A stretch of 64,000 nt of DNA from Molanna angustata (taxonomy: Eukaryota > Arthropoda > Insecta > Trichoptera > Molannidae). Position 1 is the stretch's first letter, and each line of letters opens with the position of its first letter. Both the position numbers and the translations under genes were made by a program. The DNA is taken from positions 8,447,031-8,511,030 of the forward strand of contig OY754986.1 of NCBI GenBank assembly GCA_963576475.1. Direction: 5' to 3'. The notes under the pieces are model-generated. The model was given only the letters and a program-made list of their open reading frames with translations. It did not search any database and was not told the DNA's origin. This document shows positions 24,970 to 34,300 of this stretch, one piece after another.

Positions 24970-25233
24970 TGTAGAAGCATATTTCCTTTAAATCCTTTCC
25001 ATGCCATTGTCCCCTCACCGATGTATGAGAATTGTCACTTGTCAAAATAATTTTGGGTGACAATAAGTGTCAAGGAAGAAATTAATCAGTACAAGTTTGA
25101 AGACCACTGCGTGTGGATGTGTGCACAGAAAAAATAATCAGTGAACCAGGAATATAGAAGCATCGGTGAGATCGTTTAAAAATACAGTCCACTACATAAA
25201 ACCTTTTATACCCATCACCTGATGTTTTCTACA
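24970..25233 (+). repeat. BEL/Pao 3' LTR
   Basis: 264 bp, identical to 19020-19283 except for two transitions by eye. Followed by the second copy of the TCTTG duplication. Confidence 0.92.
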
Positions 25234-25310
25234 TCTTGTATCTCGATTTTTGCCTAGAAAACATCTTGCACCCTGACTATTCTGTAGAAAACATCTTGTA
25301 TTTCCATTTT
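25234..25310. repeat. 30-bp minisatellite, remainder after the BEL/Pao insertion
   Basis: About 2.5 degenerate units (tcttgtatctcgatttttg, ctagaaaacatcttgcaccc, gtagaaaacatcttgtattt) continuing the array of 18241-19014. Confidence 0.8.
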
Positions 25311-25429
25311 TGTCATTTTGTCAATGCCAACATATTCTAAATTGTCTATGTTGCATAATTAATTTTACTATTTTTGTATTATAATTATTCTGTATTGATT
25401 GTGTGGATTTAAATAAATAAATAAAAAAT

Positions 25430-26465
25430 ATGTTTCCAAATAAAATAAAAACTTTTATACACAGAATTTTGAATTTTTGTTTCTGTCAGGGGTTATCAAC
25501 TTTTGAATTTTTACTTTATTTTCGCATATATCTCAGAAAGCATAAAAGCTAGAACGATGAAAATTGGTATGAATATAGACACAACAAAAGTTTCTCAAAC
25601 ATTTTTTATAAAGAAAAATATTTTTTATGATAAATTAATGTGTTTAATTACTGTCTATAATTACAAAGTTTTTAAAAATATCGAAAAAAGCCGAAACACC
25701 CAAACGAGATAATTTAATTTTCTATAAAAAATACTAACATTGTAGAAGGACATCTCAATTTTTTTTAACAATTTTTATAAAATTTTAATTTAATGACGAC
25801 ATCGCTTCATACAATTTGTATGGCAGTCACCTATACACAATACGCAAGAAGACTTAATGGTTTGATACTTAATCTCCAAACATACATAAATACCATCATG
25901 CTGTTATCATATTCCGGGTAGGAAAAAGGAATGACATCCATACTGTCCTATCTTGCCATACATACCTACATGTGTTGTATAGAAAACAAAATATCTTAAA
26001 ATATTAAATACTTACTTACTTTACGTGTCCGGGTTAGATTCTGCCACTCCAGTAAGCCGCGACTTTCATCGCTTTGTCATTGGCCATAATCAGGTCCCTA
26101 GGTGTACAGCCTCCCCTCATCAGTGGACACATCAGTAGGTGGCTGTCATCCTGGGTTTCGCCACAATCACAACAAACATCATCATCTGCAGGCAGGTACC
26201 CCCACCTCTTGAGGTTCTTCTTGCATCGAGTGACACCAGCTCTCAGCCTATTGAGGGTAGTCCAAATAGAGTATGGGAGATGTTCGCCCAATCGTGCACC
26301 CTCTTGTAAGTCAGTCTGTGACGTCGCTCCAAAATCCAGCTTCCATAGCTCTTCTCTCCAAATATTAAATAATTTGTATTTATGGGTTTATAGTTTGGTA
26401 CTTATTCTTCAACTATACATACTATCGCTATCGACAGTTGGATCTTATGTGTTACATGCACCTAG
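25430..26465. mobile_element. Helitron-like non-autonomous repeat, copy 1 (with nested LINE)
   Basis: Part of a family also seen at 33085-33565, 44877-46556, 53985-54615 and 59885-59986. Shared phrases include 'tatatctcagaaa', cataaaagctagaacg and ccgaaacaccc. The right end has a small hairpin (atgtgttacat) followed by cacCTAG|T, the form of a Helitron 3' terminus (hairpin then CTRR before T). A 349-bp LINE fragment is inserted at 26011-26359. No Rep/helicase coding. The left end is not defined. Confidence 0.5.
26011..26359 (-). pseudogene. LINE ORF2 C-terminal fragment with 12-bp target duplication
   Basis: The minus-strand frame (from about 26291 to 26034) reads TLNRLRAGVTRCKKNLKRWG, then CCDCGETQDDSHLLMCPL. 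That is the CCHC-containing C-terminal segment found after the RT in Jockey/R1/I-type LINEs. The piece is bounded by the 12-bp duplication aaatattaaata (25999-26010 and 26360-26371). At its 3' end (left side) a short taag-repeat tail is visible. It is a strongly 5'-truncated insertion inside a Helitron-like repeat. Confidence 0.75.
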
Positions 26466-27306
26466 TGTAATTTCACAAAAATGTGAGGCCCACGTGTGTC
26501 TTATTTAATTTTGTTAATACCCCGTCGTCTTGGTCCACTTTTTCGTGTGAAACTGCATATTTTATGACATTTTGCCCAATGCTGACTTCATATCAGCATT
26601 CATTTTGCCCCATAAAACAACCAATAAAATAGCAGGACCATAAAAGAGGTCATATTTCTTACCAACCCCGAGACTTTAAACCGCCCCCCCCCCCCCCGTA
26701 GAGAAACCCAGAAGAGATTAGTATAATAACTTATACCTCCTGCACATAATATTGTATCTGTGTACGTCTTAGCAAAAAAACAGGATTATTTTTGTTCTCT
26801 AAAAAATTCAAGACCTGACATGTAAGTAGTATTTAAATATTTTATAACCTTGTTTTTTTTTAAATATCATTAATTTTCGATATTTCATAGAATTTTCCTT
26901 AAGTTCAGATTTTCTTCGCGTGTTTCTTCATATATTTTTCGTATTTTTTTTTAATATTTGTAGGCGTTTCCCAGAAAAAAAATCATTATCTATCTATAGA
27001 CAAAAAATCAACAAAATTGAAGACTTATACCACTTATAAATAGTTACCGAGAAGGTAATATTTTAAGTGGTTAAAGAATACATAAAATCAATGTGAATGA
27101 CAGATAATATTTTTTCATTTCATTTAAGGTTTGTTCTTAATATGCAAAAAAAATCAATAAATTTTGGGTGTCGAATAATTAAAATCACGTATAATCCCTT
27201 TTAGACGCACGCGATAGTTACCCTTACCAACAAGTAACTTCATAGTGCATTAGGCGGTTTCAATAAATCATGTTTTCGGTCACTAGATTAAGCGATATAT
27301 GCCCCC
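26466..27306. other. No gene seen; poly-C run
   Basis: A run of about 14 C lies near 26684-26697. The rest is A+T-rich without frame or repeat recognised. Confidence 0.4.
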
Positions 27307-27310
27307 TTAA

Positions 27311-27770
27311 GAGGGTGACTGCTGCCAACGTACCTATTTTTTCAATTTGAATTTGCATCATTACTACAAAACGAATCATTTTGAAAAATATAATCCAGTT
27401 AGTTTGGATATTAATAAAGAAAGATATACCTTAACTTTTTAATTATGTTCTGTATATATTCTTGTAGGAAAATAATAAGCATGCCCCGATTTTTGACATT
27501 TATCTTAAATTTCTAAAAAAACTATAAGGTATATTTTTTTTATAAATTAAAGAAGATCAAAATATCTGGGAAAATACGATGTAACGTTGAAAATCGGGGT
27601 ACGCCATTATTTTTCTACAAGAATTTATACAGAACATTATCAAAAAGTAAAGATATATTTTTCTTTATTAATACCCAAACTATTGAAATTATTTTTTTCA
27701 AAACGATTTGATAAGAAATGATGATGGTATATCAAATTGAAAAATAGGTACGTTGGCAGCAGTCCCCCCC
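27311..27770. mobile_element. TTAA-flanked foldback MITE
   Basis: TTAA occurs at both edges (27307-27310 and 27771-27774). The ends share 'gactgctgccaacgtaccta' in inverted orientation, and complementarity continues imperfectly over about 230 bp per side, centred near 27540. The TTAA duplication is the piggyBac hallmark. No coding. Confidence 0.65.
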
Positions 27771-27774
27771 TTAA

Positions 27775-28082
27775 GTATGTTTTATACTTCTAAGAATTGG
27801 TGTTTTTTCGAGAAATTTCCGCTCACACGTGATAAAGCTTTATAACCTTCAGACGAACGGAAAGATTTTTATTATTTGACGGCTTTAAATTATTATTAAC
27901 TACCCGTGTCGTAGGCGTCACACATTGTACTTACCTACATAATCGAATTTGAAACCATTTCCCATAGTCTAGGGGTCGGCAGTAGTTTGTAAACTGAGAA
28001 GAGTCATAGGTATTATGTTCAAAGAAAGATGATAAGAAAGAGCCGCTAATATATATTATATATTGTATCAAAATAAACTATA
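27775..28082. other. No gene seen
   Basis: No frame or repeat recognised. Confidence 0.35.
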
Positions 28083-28205
28083 AAAAAATTACATACATAC
28101 ATACCATCACGCCATGTCCCTCTCGGGGTAGAACGCCACTTATTTCTATCATGACACACATTCATCGCCTCGTCGACATTCATTTTAAATGATTCATAAA
28201 AAAAC
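28083..28205 (-). pseudogene. RTE-like LINE 3' end
   Basis: On the minus strand: MNVDEAMNVCHDRNKWRS followed by a catac-repeat tail. The same ending (MNVDEA..VC.D..) is recognisable in the plus-strand RTE remnant at 49910-49990. Only the last 120 bp remain. Confidence 0.55.
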
Positions 28206-28635
28206 TTTTTACGGCGCTGGCCGATTTTTTAATGATATTAATAACAATTAAGCACTACAAATAATAACACTCAATTATTATTATTACCATTATACACTTC
28301 CTCAAAAGAATTAGCAGATCAATGCGTAAATTGTAAATTATTTAAAAGAGCAAAATAAAATGCAACAAACGCATCGATCAAGTTTTAAAAAGTCAAGTAT
28401 GTAGACAGGTGGAATGATTCACTGTCAAAGGCTCTGAAATGGACCTACAGATTCCTGATCATTGAAATTTATAAAAAGTCTAACTATTCTGCATGTATTA
28501 TTCATTCATACTATCGTGGCGTATCCCACAATGTGGGGTAACCAGCGACAAGTGTTCGGGTGTGCGCTACATTATAAAAGGAAGCACACATGATTTTGTC
28601 GTAATTTTTTTTGAATGATTTTTTTCCTTTTACAG
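28206..28635. other. Intron sequence upstream of exon 2
   Basis: No repeat recognised. It ends in a pyrimidine-rich tract and acceptor (tttccttttacag, to 28635). Confidence 0.5.
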
Positions 28636-28773
28636 ATTGATCCATTCGACGGCATGTCGCAGATAATTTGCAGCAAATGCAGTATAATGACAAGCGACGT
28701 GGCGAGAGTGAGGAATCTCTTCAAGACTCACCAAGAAAATCTAATAGAGAAGAAAAGATCCTTTGCTATGAAG
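28636..28773 (+). CDS. ZAD zinc-finger protein, exon 2 (second half of ZAD)
   Basis: A 138-base exon (46 codons), phase 0 at both ends, with acceptor tttccttttacag|att and donor atgaag|gtatgt. It starts IDPFDGMSQIICSKC. IICSKC supplies the second cysteine pair of the ZAD (about residues 66 and 69 when joined to exon 1) and matches the canonical IC-x-x-C. It is followed by the helical tail (FKTHQENLIEKK). The spacing between the two pairs, about 35 residues, is within the usual ZAD range. The split of the ZAD by a phase-0 intron is clear from the sequence. Exon 3 is the next recognisable coding segment, 33.8 kb downstream; further small exons in between cannot be excluded. Confidence 0.8.
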
Positions 28774-28867
28774 GTATGTATCTACACTTTAAAGGTTAAA
28801 AAATATTCTGCATATCGCTTCCCTTTCGACCAGTTGGTAACATAGGCAAATTGAAAATAGACTTTTT

Positions 28868-29473
28868 AATAAATAATAATAATAAATTTGGATAATTTAT
28901 ATAGCGCCGTTTTTGTGAATATCTCACCTCAAGGGCGCTGAAAAAATGATTACGTTGTATCATTTCGGCTCTGGTAAGATTTGCGAAAAAGGTGCGTTTT
29001 GAGTTTTTTCCTGAACGAAGGTATATTTTCGGTTTGTCTGAGGGTGTGTGGGAGCTTATTCCATGCATTTGGTCCTGCCACAGCAAATGCACGATCACCG
29101 AAATTAGTTGTGTGCACCCTGTTTATTTCAACTAATTTCCCAACCATGGATGAAGAAGCAGAACGAAGTGATGATTGTCTGTCATTTATTGAAAGCGGAA
29201 TGCACAGTTCGGAGAGGTAAGTAGGAGCCATACCACGAAGTGCTTTAAAGATTATGAGACAAAGCTTATATTCAATTCTTTCGGGGACTTTAAGCCAATG
29301 TAGATTGCGAAGATGGTGAGAGATGTGAGAAAATTTGGAGGCTCCAGTGATGAGTCTGGCTGCAGCATTGAAAACTGACTGAATTTTATTAATTTCTTTC
29401 TTTGGTAAATTCGCATATATACCGTTACAATAATCCAAACGGGAGACAACAAAGGCGCTTACCAAAGATGTTT
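28868..29473 (-). pseudogene. L2-like LINE 3' fragment, minus copy
   Basis: The minus-strand frame (29465-28950, 171 residues) has the classic L2/CR1 C-terminal layout: SRLDYCNGIYANLP, NAAARLITG, HLRNLHWLKV, GDRAFAVAGPNAWNKLP and KTHLFRKSY. It is followed by a 3' untranslated end and an (att)n-type tail (28868-28895), typical of L2. It is nearly identical to 58730-59335 and, unlike that copy, has no frame break in this part. The RT domain is missing: the copy is cut at about 29473, where an inverted-repeat arm begins. Confidence 0.85.
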
Positions 29474-29539
29474 TATAATCCGACTGTAGATTTGTTCAAG
29501 AGAACTTTGTTCTATAAAAATAAATATGGAAAATGTTGA

Positions 29540-30030
29540 AATTGAGAGACTACAGAACATAAAATACCTAGGATTAAAAATAGACTAAAAACTGTCGTGG
29601 ATGCCACACGTCAATAATTTGCATAATAAAATATCAGGAGTTATCGGTGCACTGAGAAGGAGCAATCTACCTATTGATATAAAAATAAAGATATACAAAA
29701 TGCAATACACTGGCGATCACAACTACACAAACTGTATATGAAATAGTATCAGAACCCACAATACAACATATTATAAACTATGAAAAAATAATGTAGGTAC
29801 ATTTATAAAATCAAACATGACTTACTTAAACACAACACACTCCTGGAAACTGTGACATACATAACTACGACACTAGACAAAGAAACAACCTAAGAAACAT
29901 TAGCAATAGAACAGACAGACTAAACAAAGGACTATTATCCACCAGCATTAATTTGTATAATCAGCTACCAGATGACATTAAGCACTGCCAAAAACTCCAT
30001 TTTTTCAAAAAAAGTTAAAACAACACATAC
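29540..30030 (+). pseudogene. LINE ORF2 C-terminal remnant
   Basis: Degraded plus-strand coding: IERLQNIKYLGLKID, stop, then LSWMPHVNNLHNKISGVIGA and ALRRSNLPIDIKIKIY. Further on, after several stops and shifts, comes a KKKLKQHIL-like end. This is the 'YLGL-ID..L.W..H' region following the RT palm in Jockey/CR1-type LINEs. Many stops, no domain intact. Confidence 0.6.
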
Positions 30031-30210
30031 TGCATGATAGTGCTTTCAAATAGATTTTCCTGTACTCCCGGCTAACTGTTTTGGGCTCCACTATGATTGA
30101 ATTTTCAATTTTTTTTTTGTAAACTTCATTGTAATGCCATTGTTCACCACATTGTATAACATGAATTAATCTAACAAAATGTCAATATAAACCAAAATGT
30201 ATGTCAACAC

Positions 30211-30810
30211 TCATACCAGCAAACGCTGTCTGTGTTGAATTTTTAAATAAATAAATCGACAGGGTCCAAGGTGAGATCCCTGAGGAATGCCTAATGTAAC
30301 AATAAATGGGTTTGAGGAGTATCCTCCTAAGACAACTTTTTGAGATCTTCCGGTTATATATGATTTAAACCATTCTAGTAATGAGCCAATTATACCGAAG
30401 TGTTCAAGCTTTTTTAAGAGTAGAGTTTGGTTTAACTTGTCGAAGGCTTTACTAAAATCCGTATAAATGGCATCAACTTGGTTTCGTTTGTCCATATTAT
30501 TACGTATATAATGAGAGAACGCCAATAAGTTCGCTGTTGTGGAACGACGTGGAAAGAATCCATGTTGTTCAGGTATGATAAGGGATTTGATATGTTTGAA
30601 AGTGAAGTCGTATATAATTGATTCGAAAAGTTTACCCATACAGTCTAATTTTGAAATCGGTCTATAATTTAAAACATCCTCTTTACTTCCTTTTTTGAAA
30701 ATTGGAGTTACAAATGCATTTTTCCATATGATAGGATAGGTACCATCCTTTATTGATTTTGAAAATAACAGGCTGAGTGGGTATGCCAGAGTGTTAGAAC
30801 ATTTTTTTTA
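30211..30810 (-). pseudogene. Jockey-like reverse transcriptase fragment
   Basis: Minus-strand coding from about 30810: FVTPIFKKGSKEDVLNYRPI, then GKLFESII, QHGFFPRRSTTANLL, the palm strand DFSKAFDKLN and GIPQGSHLGP. These are RT motifs 1-4 of Jockey-type LINEs (QGSHLGP is characteristic). The frame then degenerates before the YADD box, which is absent. The methionine at 30639 is internal, not a start. Confidence 0.8.
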
Positions 30811-31004
30811 TAAATATAGCTATTGACATTCAGATTCCTACATATATGCTGCGAAGTCTCTAAGTTGGTGTTTTTTGACTCCAAAGTTGGAAAAACCGTG
30901 ATAAATATAGACCCTGCATACAATCTCGCGTATCCTGGGTAAACATTGTCGATATGTTAAGAGAACAAAGTTCTCTTGAACAAATCGACAGTCGGATAAT
31001 AGAT

Positions 31005-31324
31005 TGATAATATACATAGAATATCAAATAAGATTCACTTTCAAAAGGACTGATATCTGACAAATCCCCTTAAAAGGGGAAAAGTGACGCAAGTCCCTGT
31101 GTACACTTACAAAATGACTGATATAGGTAGTTGAATGTGACGCTCGTCGCTTGTAAGAACGCAAAAATGACTAATAAAATTTTAAGGCTCATACTAAAAT
31201 GTTGCGTCACAAAATGCTCGTTACGCAACACAAAAAAATGTACCACAATAACAGGGAAATGACCGAAATGACCCCCGACGCCGGCTACTACTTTGGCATA
31301 GGCATCTTGTCTACGTAAAAAAAA
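31005..31324. other. No gene seen
   Basis: Mixed DNA; minus-strand frame 31070-31330 has no recognised motif. Confidence 0.35.
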
Positions 31325-31975
31325 TACCAATTCGTATTGTCTTAATTCCCGATCTGAATGAGGACAATAGGAATTCTTCTTGTCTTATTTCCCGATCTGA
31401 ATTAGGACAATACCAATTCTTACTGTCTCATTTCCCGATCTGAATTAGAACAATACCAATTCTTATTGTCTTTTTTCCCGATCTGAATTAGAACAATACC
31501 AATTCGTTCACCGATCTGAATTAGGACAATACCCATTCGTTAACCGATCTGAATTAGGAAAATAGCCATTCGTTAACCGATCTGAATTAGGTCAATACCC
31601 ATTCGTTAACCGATCTGAATTAGGACAATACCCATTCGTTAACCGATCTGAATTAGGACAATTTCAATTCGTTAACCGATCTGAATTAGGACAATACCAA
31701 TTCGTTAACCGATCTGAATTAGGACAATACCCATTCGTTAACCGATCTGAATTAGGACAATTTCAATTCGTTAACCGATCTGAATTAGGACAATACCAAT
31801 TCGTTAACCGATCTGAATTAGGACAATACCCATTCGTTAACCGATCTGAATTAGGACAATACCCATTCGTTAACCGATCTGAATTAGGACAATTTCAATT
31901 CGTTAACCGATCTGAATTAGGACAATACCAATTCGTTAACCGATCTGAATTAGGACATTACCAATTCGTCTTATT
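31325..31975. repeat. 33-bp minisatellite, 18 copies of the core
   Basis: Core 'ccgatctgaattaggacaat' plus accaattcgttaa. The first four units are longer (about 43-52 bp, with an extra ttcttattgtcttattt). Later ones are 33 bp and occur in an ordered cycle of three variants (ccc, tttc, cca), giving a 99-bp higher-order unit. Non-coding. Confidence 0.88.
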
Positions 31976-32289
31976 TCAGAAGGAATAAATTTCAAAGAAG
32001 GAATAAATTTGAATAAAGCCATACTGTTTCACAAACAATACATACTGTTTCACAAACAATACTGAAACACTTCATTCTAGAACTGTGTCAGAGGAATGTA
32101 AATCACAGAGTCATAATCACAAAATACCAATGTTTAAAATTGGATAGAGCCAATAAAGCTGCCTAACTTGATCGTGGTTCATGTGAATCTAATTTATAAG
32201 AAAGGTCTTTCTTTTAAATGTAGGTTATTTTTTACTCACTTCGTCTTCTTCATCTTGACGCAGTCTCAAGAGTATGTTATCACAGGATG

Positions 32290-32690
32290 GTCCACCTGAG
32301 ATGCTGAGCTACAGCAGTCTCTCCACAGTTTCGCTGGTCTTCATGTTTGACGCTGCCCGTATGGTACTACTTGGTGCAACAAAGCTATCTGTGGGAATCT
32401 CGTATGACTAATCCTCTGCATATGCTGATGACAGTAACGTCGACGCTGTCTTCTTCCCCACCTGAACACATCTTGGATCTGACATACTTCACGGATTGTC
32501 GTGTTTTTTATTCGATCATGCAAGGTCCTTCCGGCAATCCTTTGTAATATGTAAAAAAAAACATATATAAAAATTAATACATCTTGTTCAAACAAAAAAA
32601 ATTGAAACAAATAATTATAGTAAGAGTATGACATTAAATTATATAAGGTCCTTACATATGAAATTGGCGTTTTGTATGGGAGGAACATAA
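32290..32690 (-). pseudogene. Possible LINE C-terminal remnant
   Basis: On minus: RIAGRTLHDRIKNTTIREVC followed by a basic stretch and, after a stop, RPAKLWRD. This recalls the DRIRN..IR......R.RP..RW.D pattern after the RT in RTE-like LINEs. Weak and broken. Confidence 0.35.
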
Positions 32691-32724
32691 AGTCGATTTT
32701 ATTTTTAATATAATATATTTATTC

Positions 32725-32920
32725 CAACTGTCGATTCGTTCATGAGAATTCAATTCTCTTAATGAATCGACATTATTAAGCCAAGATGCGTGTACGAAGG
32801 AAAATTTTGTATGGTGTAGTGGACTTTTTGCATGCTAATAACACCAACTAGAGGCCTCGCAGCATATATGTTCCCATACATGGATTTACTCAGAATTCGG
32901 AGTAGAACATTTTATGTGAG

Positions 32921-32960
<40 letters not shown>

Positions 32961-33565
32961 GCGTGTGCGTGTGCGTGTGCGTGTGCGTGTGCGTGCGCGT
33001 GCGCGTGCGCGTGCGTGTGCGTGTGTGTGTGTGTCTGTGTCTGTGTGTGTCTGTGTGTCTGTCTGTCCCCCCCTTATAACTTTTGATCCGCTCAATTTAC
33101 AGAGCCCAAATTTTCAAAATATATAAACAGTTATAGGCTTACAAACTTTTATACTCAGAATTGTGAATTTTTGTTTCAGTCAGGGGTTATCGACTTTTGA
33201 AATTTTGGTTAATTTTTCCATATATCTCAGAAACCATAAAAGCTAGAACGCTGAAAATTGGTATAAACATAGAAAAATACAAAATCTCAAATGTGTTTTT
33301 TCAGAAAAATTCCAGGGTTTCTCAAACATTTTTTATTAAGAAAAATATTTTTTTATGATAAATTTATGAGTTTAACTGCCTATATTTCCAATTTTTTTTA
33401 AAATATCGAAAAAAGCCGAAACACCCCAACTAGATAATTTAATTTTCTGTAAAAAATATTAACATTGTATTAGCACATCCCAATTTTTTTTTAACAATTT
33501 TTATAAAAATTGAATTTAGTGACGACGTTGCTTCATACAATTTGTATGGCAGTCGCTTTTACACA
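32725..33565. repeat. Dispersed repeat, copy A (matches 53755-54440)
   Basis: Starts with a hairpin (tgtcgattcgttcatgagaa / ttctcttaatgaatcgaca), then 'gccaagatgcgtgtacgaag', gcctcgcagcatatatgttcccatac and a (GT)n tract. After that comes the Helitron-like family body (cataaaagctagaacgctgaa). It is cut at about 33565 by the CR1/L2-like LINE fragment. Confidence 0.75.
32922..33067. repeat. (GT)n/(GC) microsatellite
   Basis: About 145 bp of GTGTGT with interspersed GTGTGC and GTGCGC blocks. The homologous position in the copy at 53953-53980 has only about 28 bp. Confidence 0.95.
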
Positions 33566-34094
33566 ATTGGTAAATCGAGGAAAATAAAGATGAAATACAA
33601 AAAATTCGATATCTGCAGGATATTATTAATGCAAGAACTGAATCTAAAAAATGTGCCAACTTATTTAATAACTTCTTTGTAAATGCAGGTAATAAACTAG
33701 CAAGCGAAATACAAAATGATACCACAGTAACAAATTATACGTACATTACCTCCTGCTCAATGGTATTAAATGGAACTACAAATTTTAGCCCTGTTACAAA
33801 AACTGATGTTGAAAATATTATCATGACATTAAGAGGAGGCTCCGCACCGGGATATGATGGGATTACCGTTACAATCCTGAAGCAGATGAAGAACTACCCG
33901 AGCCCTCCCATAAAACACATAATCAACTTGAGTTTTAAGACAGGAATATTCCCATCAAATTATAAAAAAACCATAGTATCGCCTATATTTAAAAACGGCA
34001 ACACCGAGGAAATGACTAATTACCGACCAATTTCACTAATATCAAATATAGCCAAAATAATTGAAAAAATCGTTAAAAAATCAACTTACGCGTT
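33566..34094 (+). pseudogene. CR1/L2-like LINE ORF2, left half (RT start)
   Basis: The frame from about 33590 reads CANLFNNFFVNAGNKLASEI, then GSAPGYDGITVTILKQM, FKTGIFPSNYKKTIVSPIFK, TNYRPISLISNIAKIIEKI. This is the linker and RT motifs 0-2a of a CR1/Jockey-group ORF2. No endonuclease domain lies upstream; the fragment starts abruptly inside the Helitron-like repeat. It is split at 34094 by the I-like element and continues at 39479 (QFGFRSG...). Comparing the two sides across the 15-bp duplication, the reading frame differs by one base, at the A-run 34074-34080. Confidence 0.85.
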
Positions 34095-34300
34095 TTTTTT
34101 TTATTTATTAGGCAATTCACACAATATTGTATGATTTGTGCCATAAATGTATTCACAGAACACTCAAACTTAAATATAAACAAGACATACACTATGAACA
34201 GTATCAAATAAAAGAAAGTCACTTAACACTAAAAATAAACATAAAATATCAAAAAGTACATTACAGAAGGATATTATTTTTAACAATAAATTTTATAAGC

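Larger units (their letters stand above)
19020..25233 (+). mobile_element. BEL/Pao LTR retrotransposon, nearly complete
   Basis: 6214 bp with two 264-bp LTRs, gag-pol coding in a single frame, and a 5-bp target duplication TCTTG at 19015-19019 and 25234-25238, typical for BEL/Pao. The LTRs differ at only two sites by my reading (near 19160/25110 and 19223/25173), so the insertion looks young. It landed inside the host intron's 30-bp minisatellite. The coding frame is interrupted once, by the TAA at 22586-22588. Confidence 0.93.
29472..31004. repeat. Segment bounded by 40-bp inverted repeats
   Basis: 'atccgactgtagatttgttc' plus aagagaactttgttct (29476-29513) and its inverted counterpart at about 30961-31000 (one or two mismatches) flank two LINE remnants of opposite orientation. 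The arms also contain a small self-complementary agaacaaagttct. Confidence 0.6.

Noticed and set aside
25503..25712. Small lysine-rich protein
   Set aside because: Falls entirely in the dispersed Helitron-like repeat and is not conserved as a frame in its other copies.
30211..30639. Intact 142-residue reverse-transcriptase gene
   Set aside because: The methionine is internal to RT coding that starts upstream, and the catalytic box is missing.
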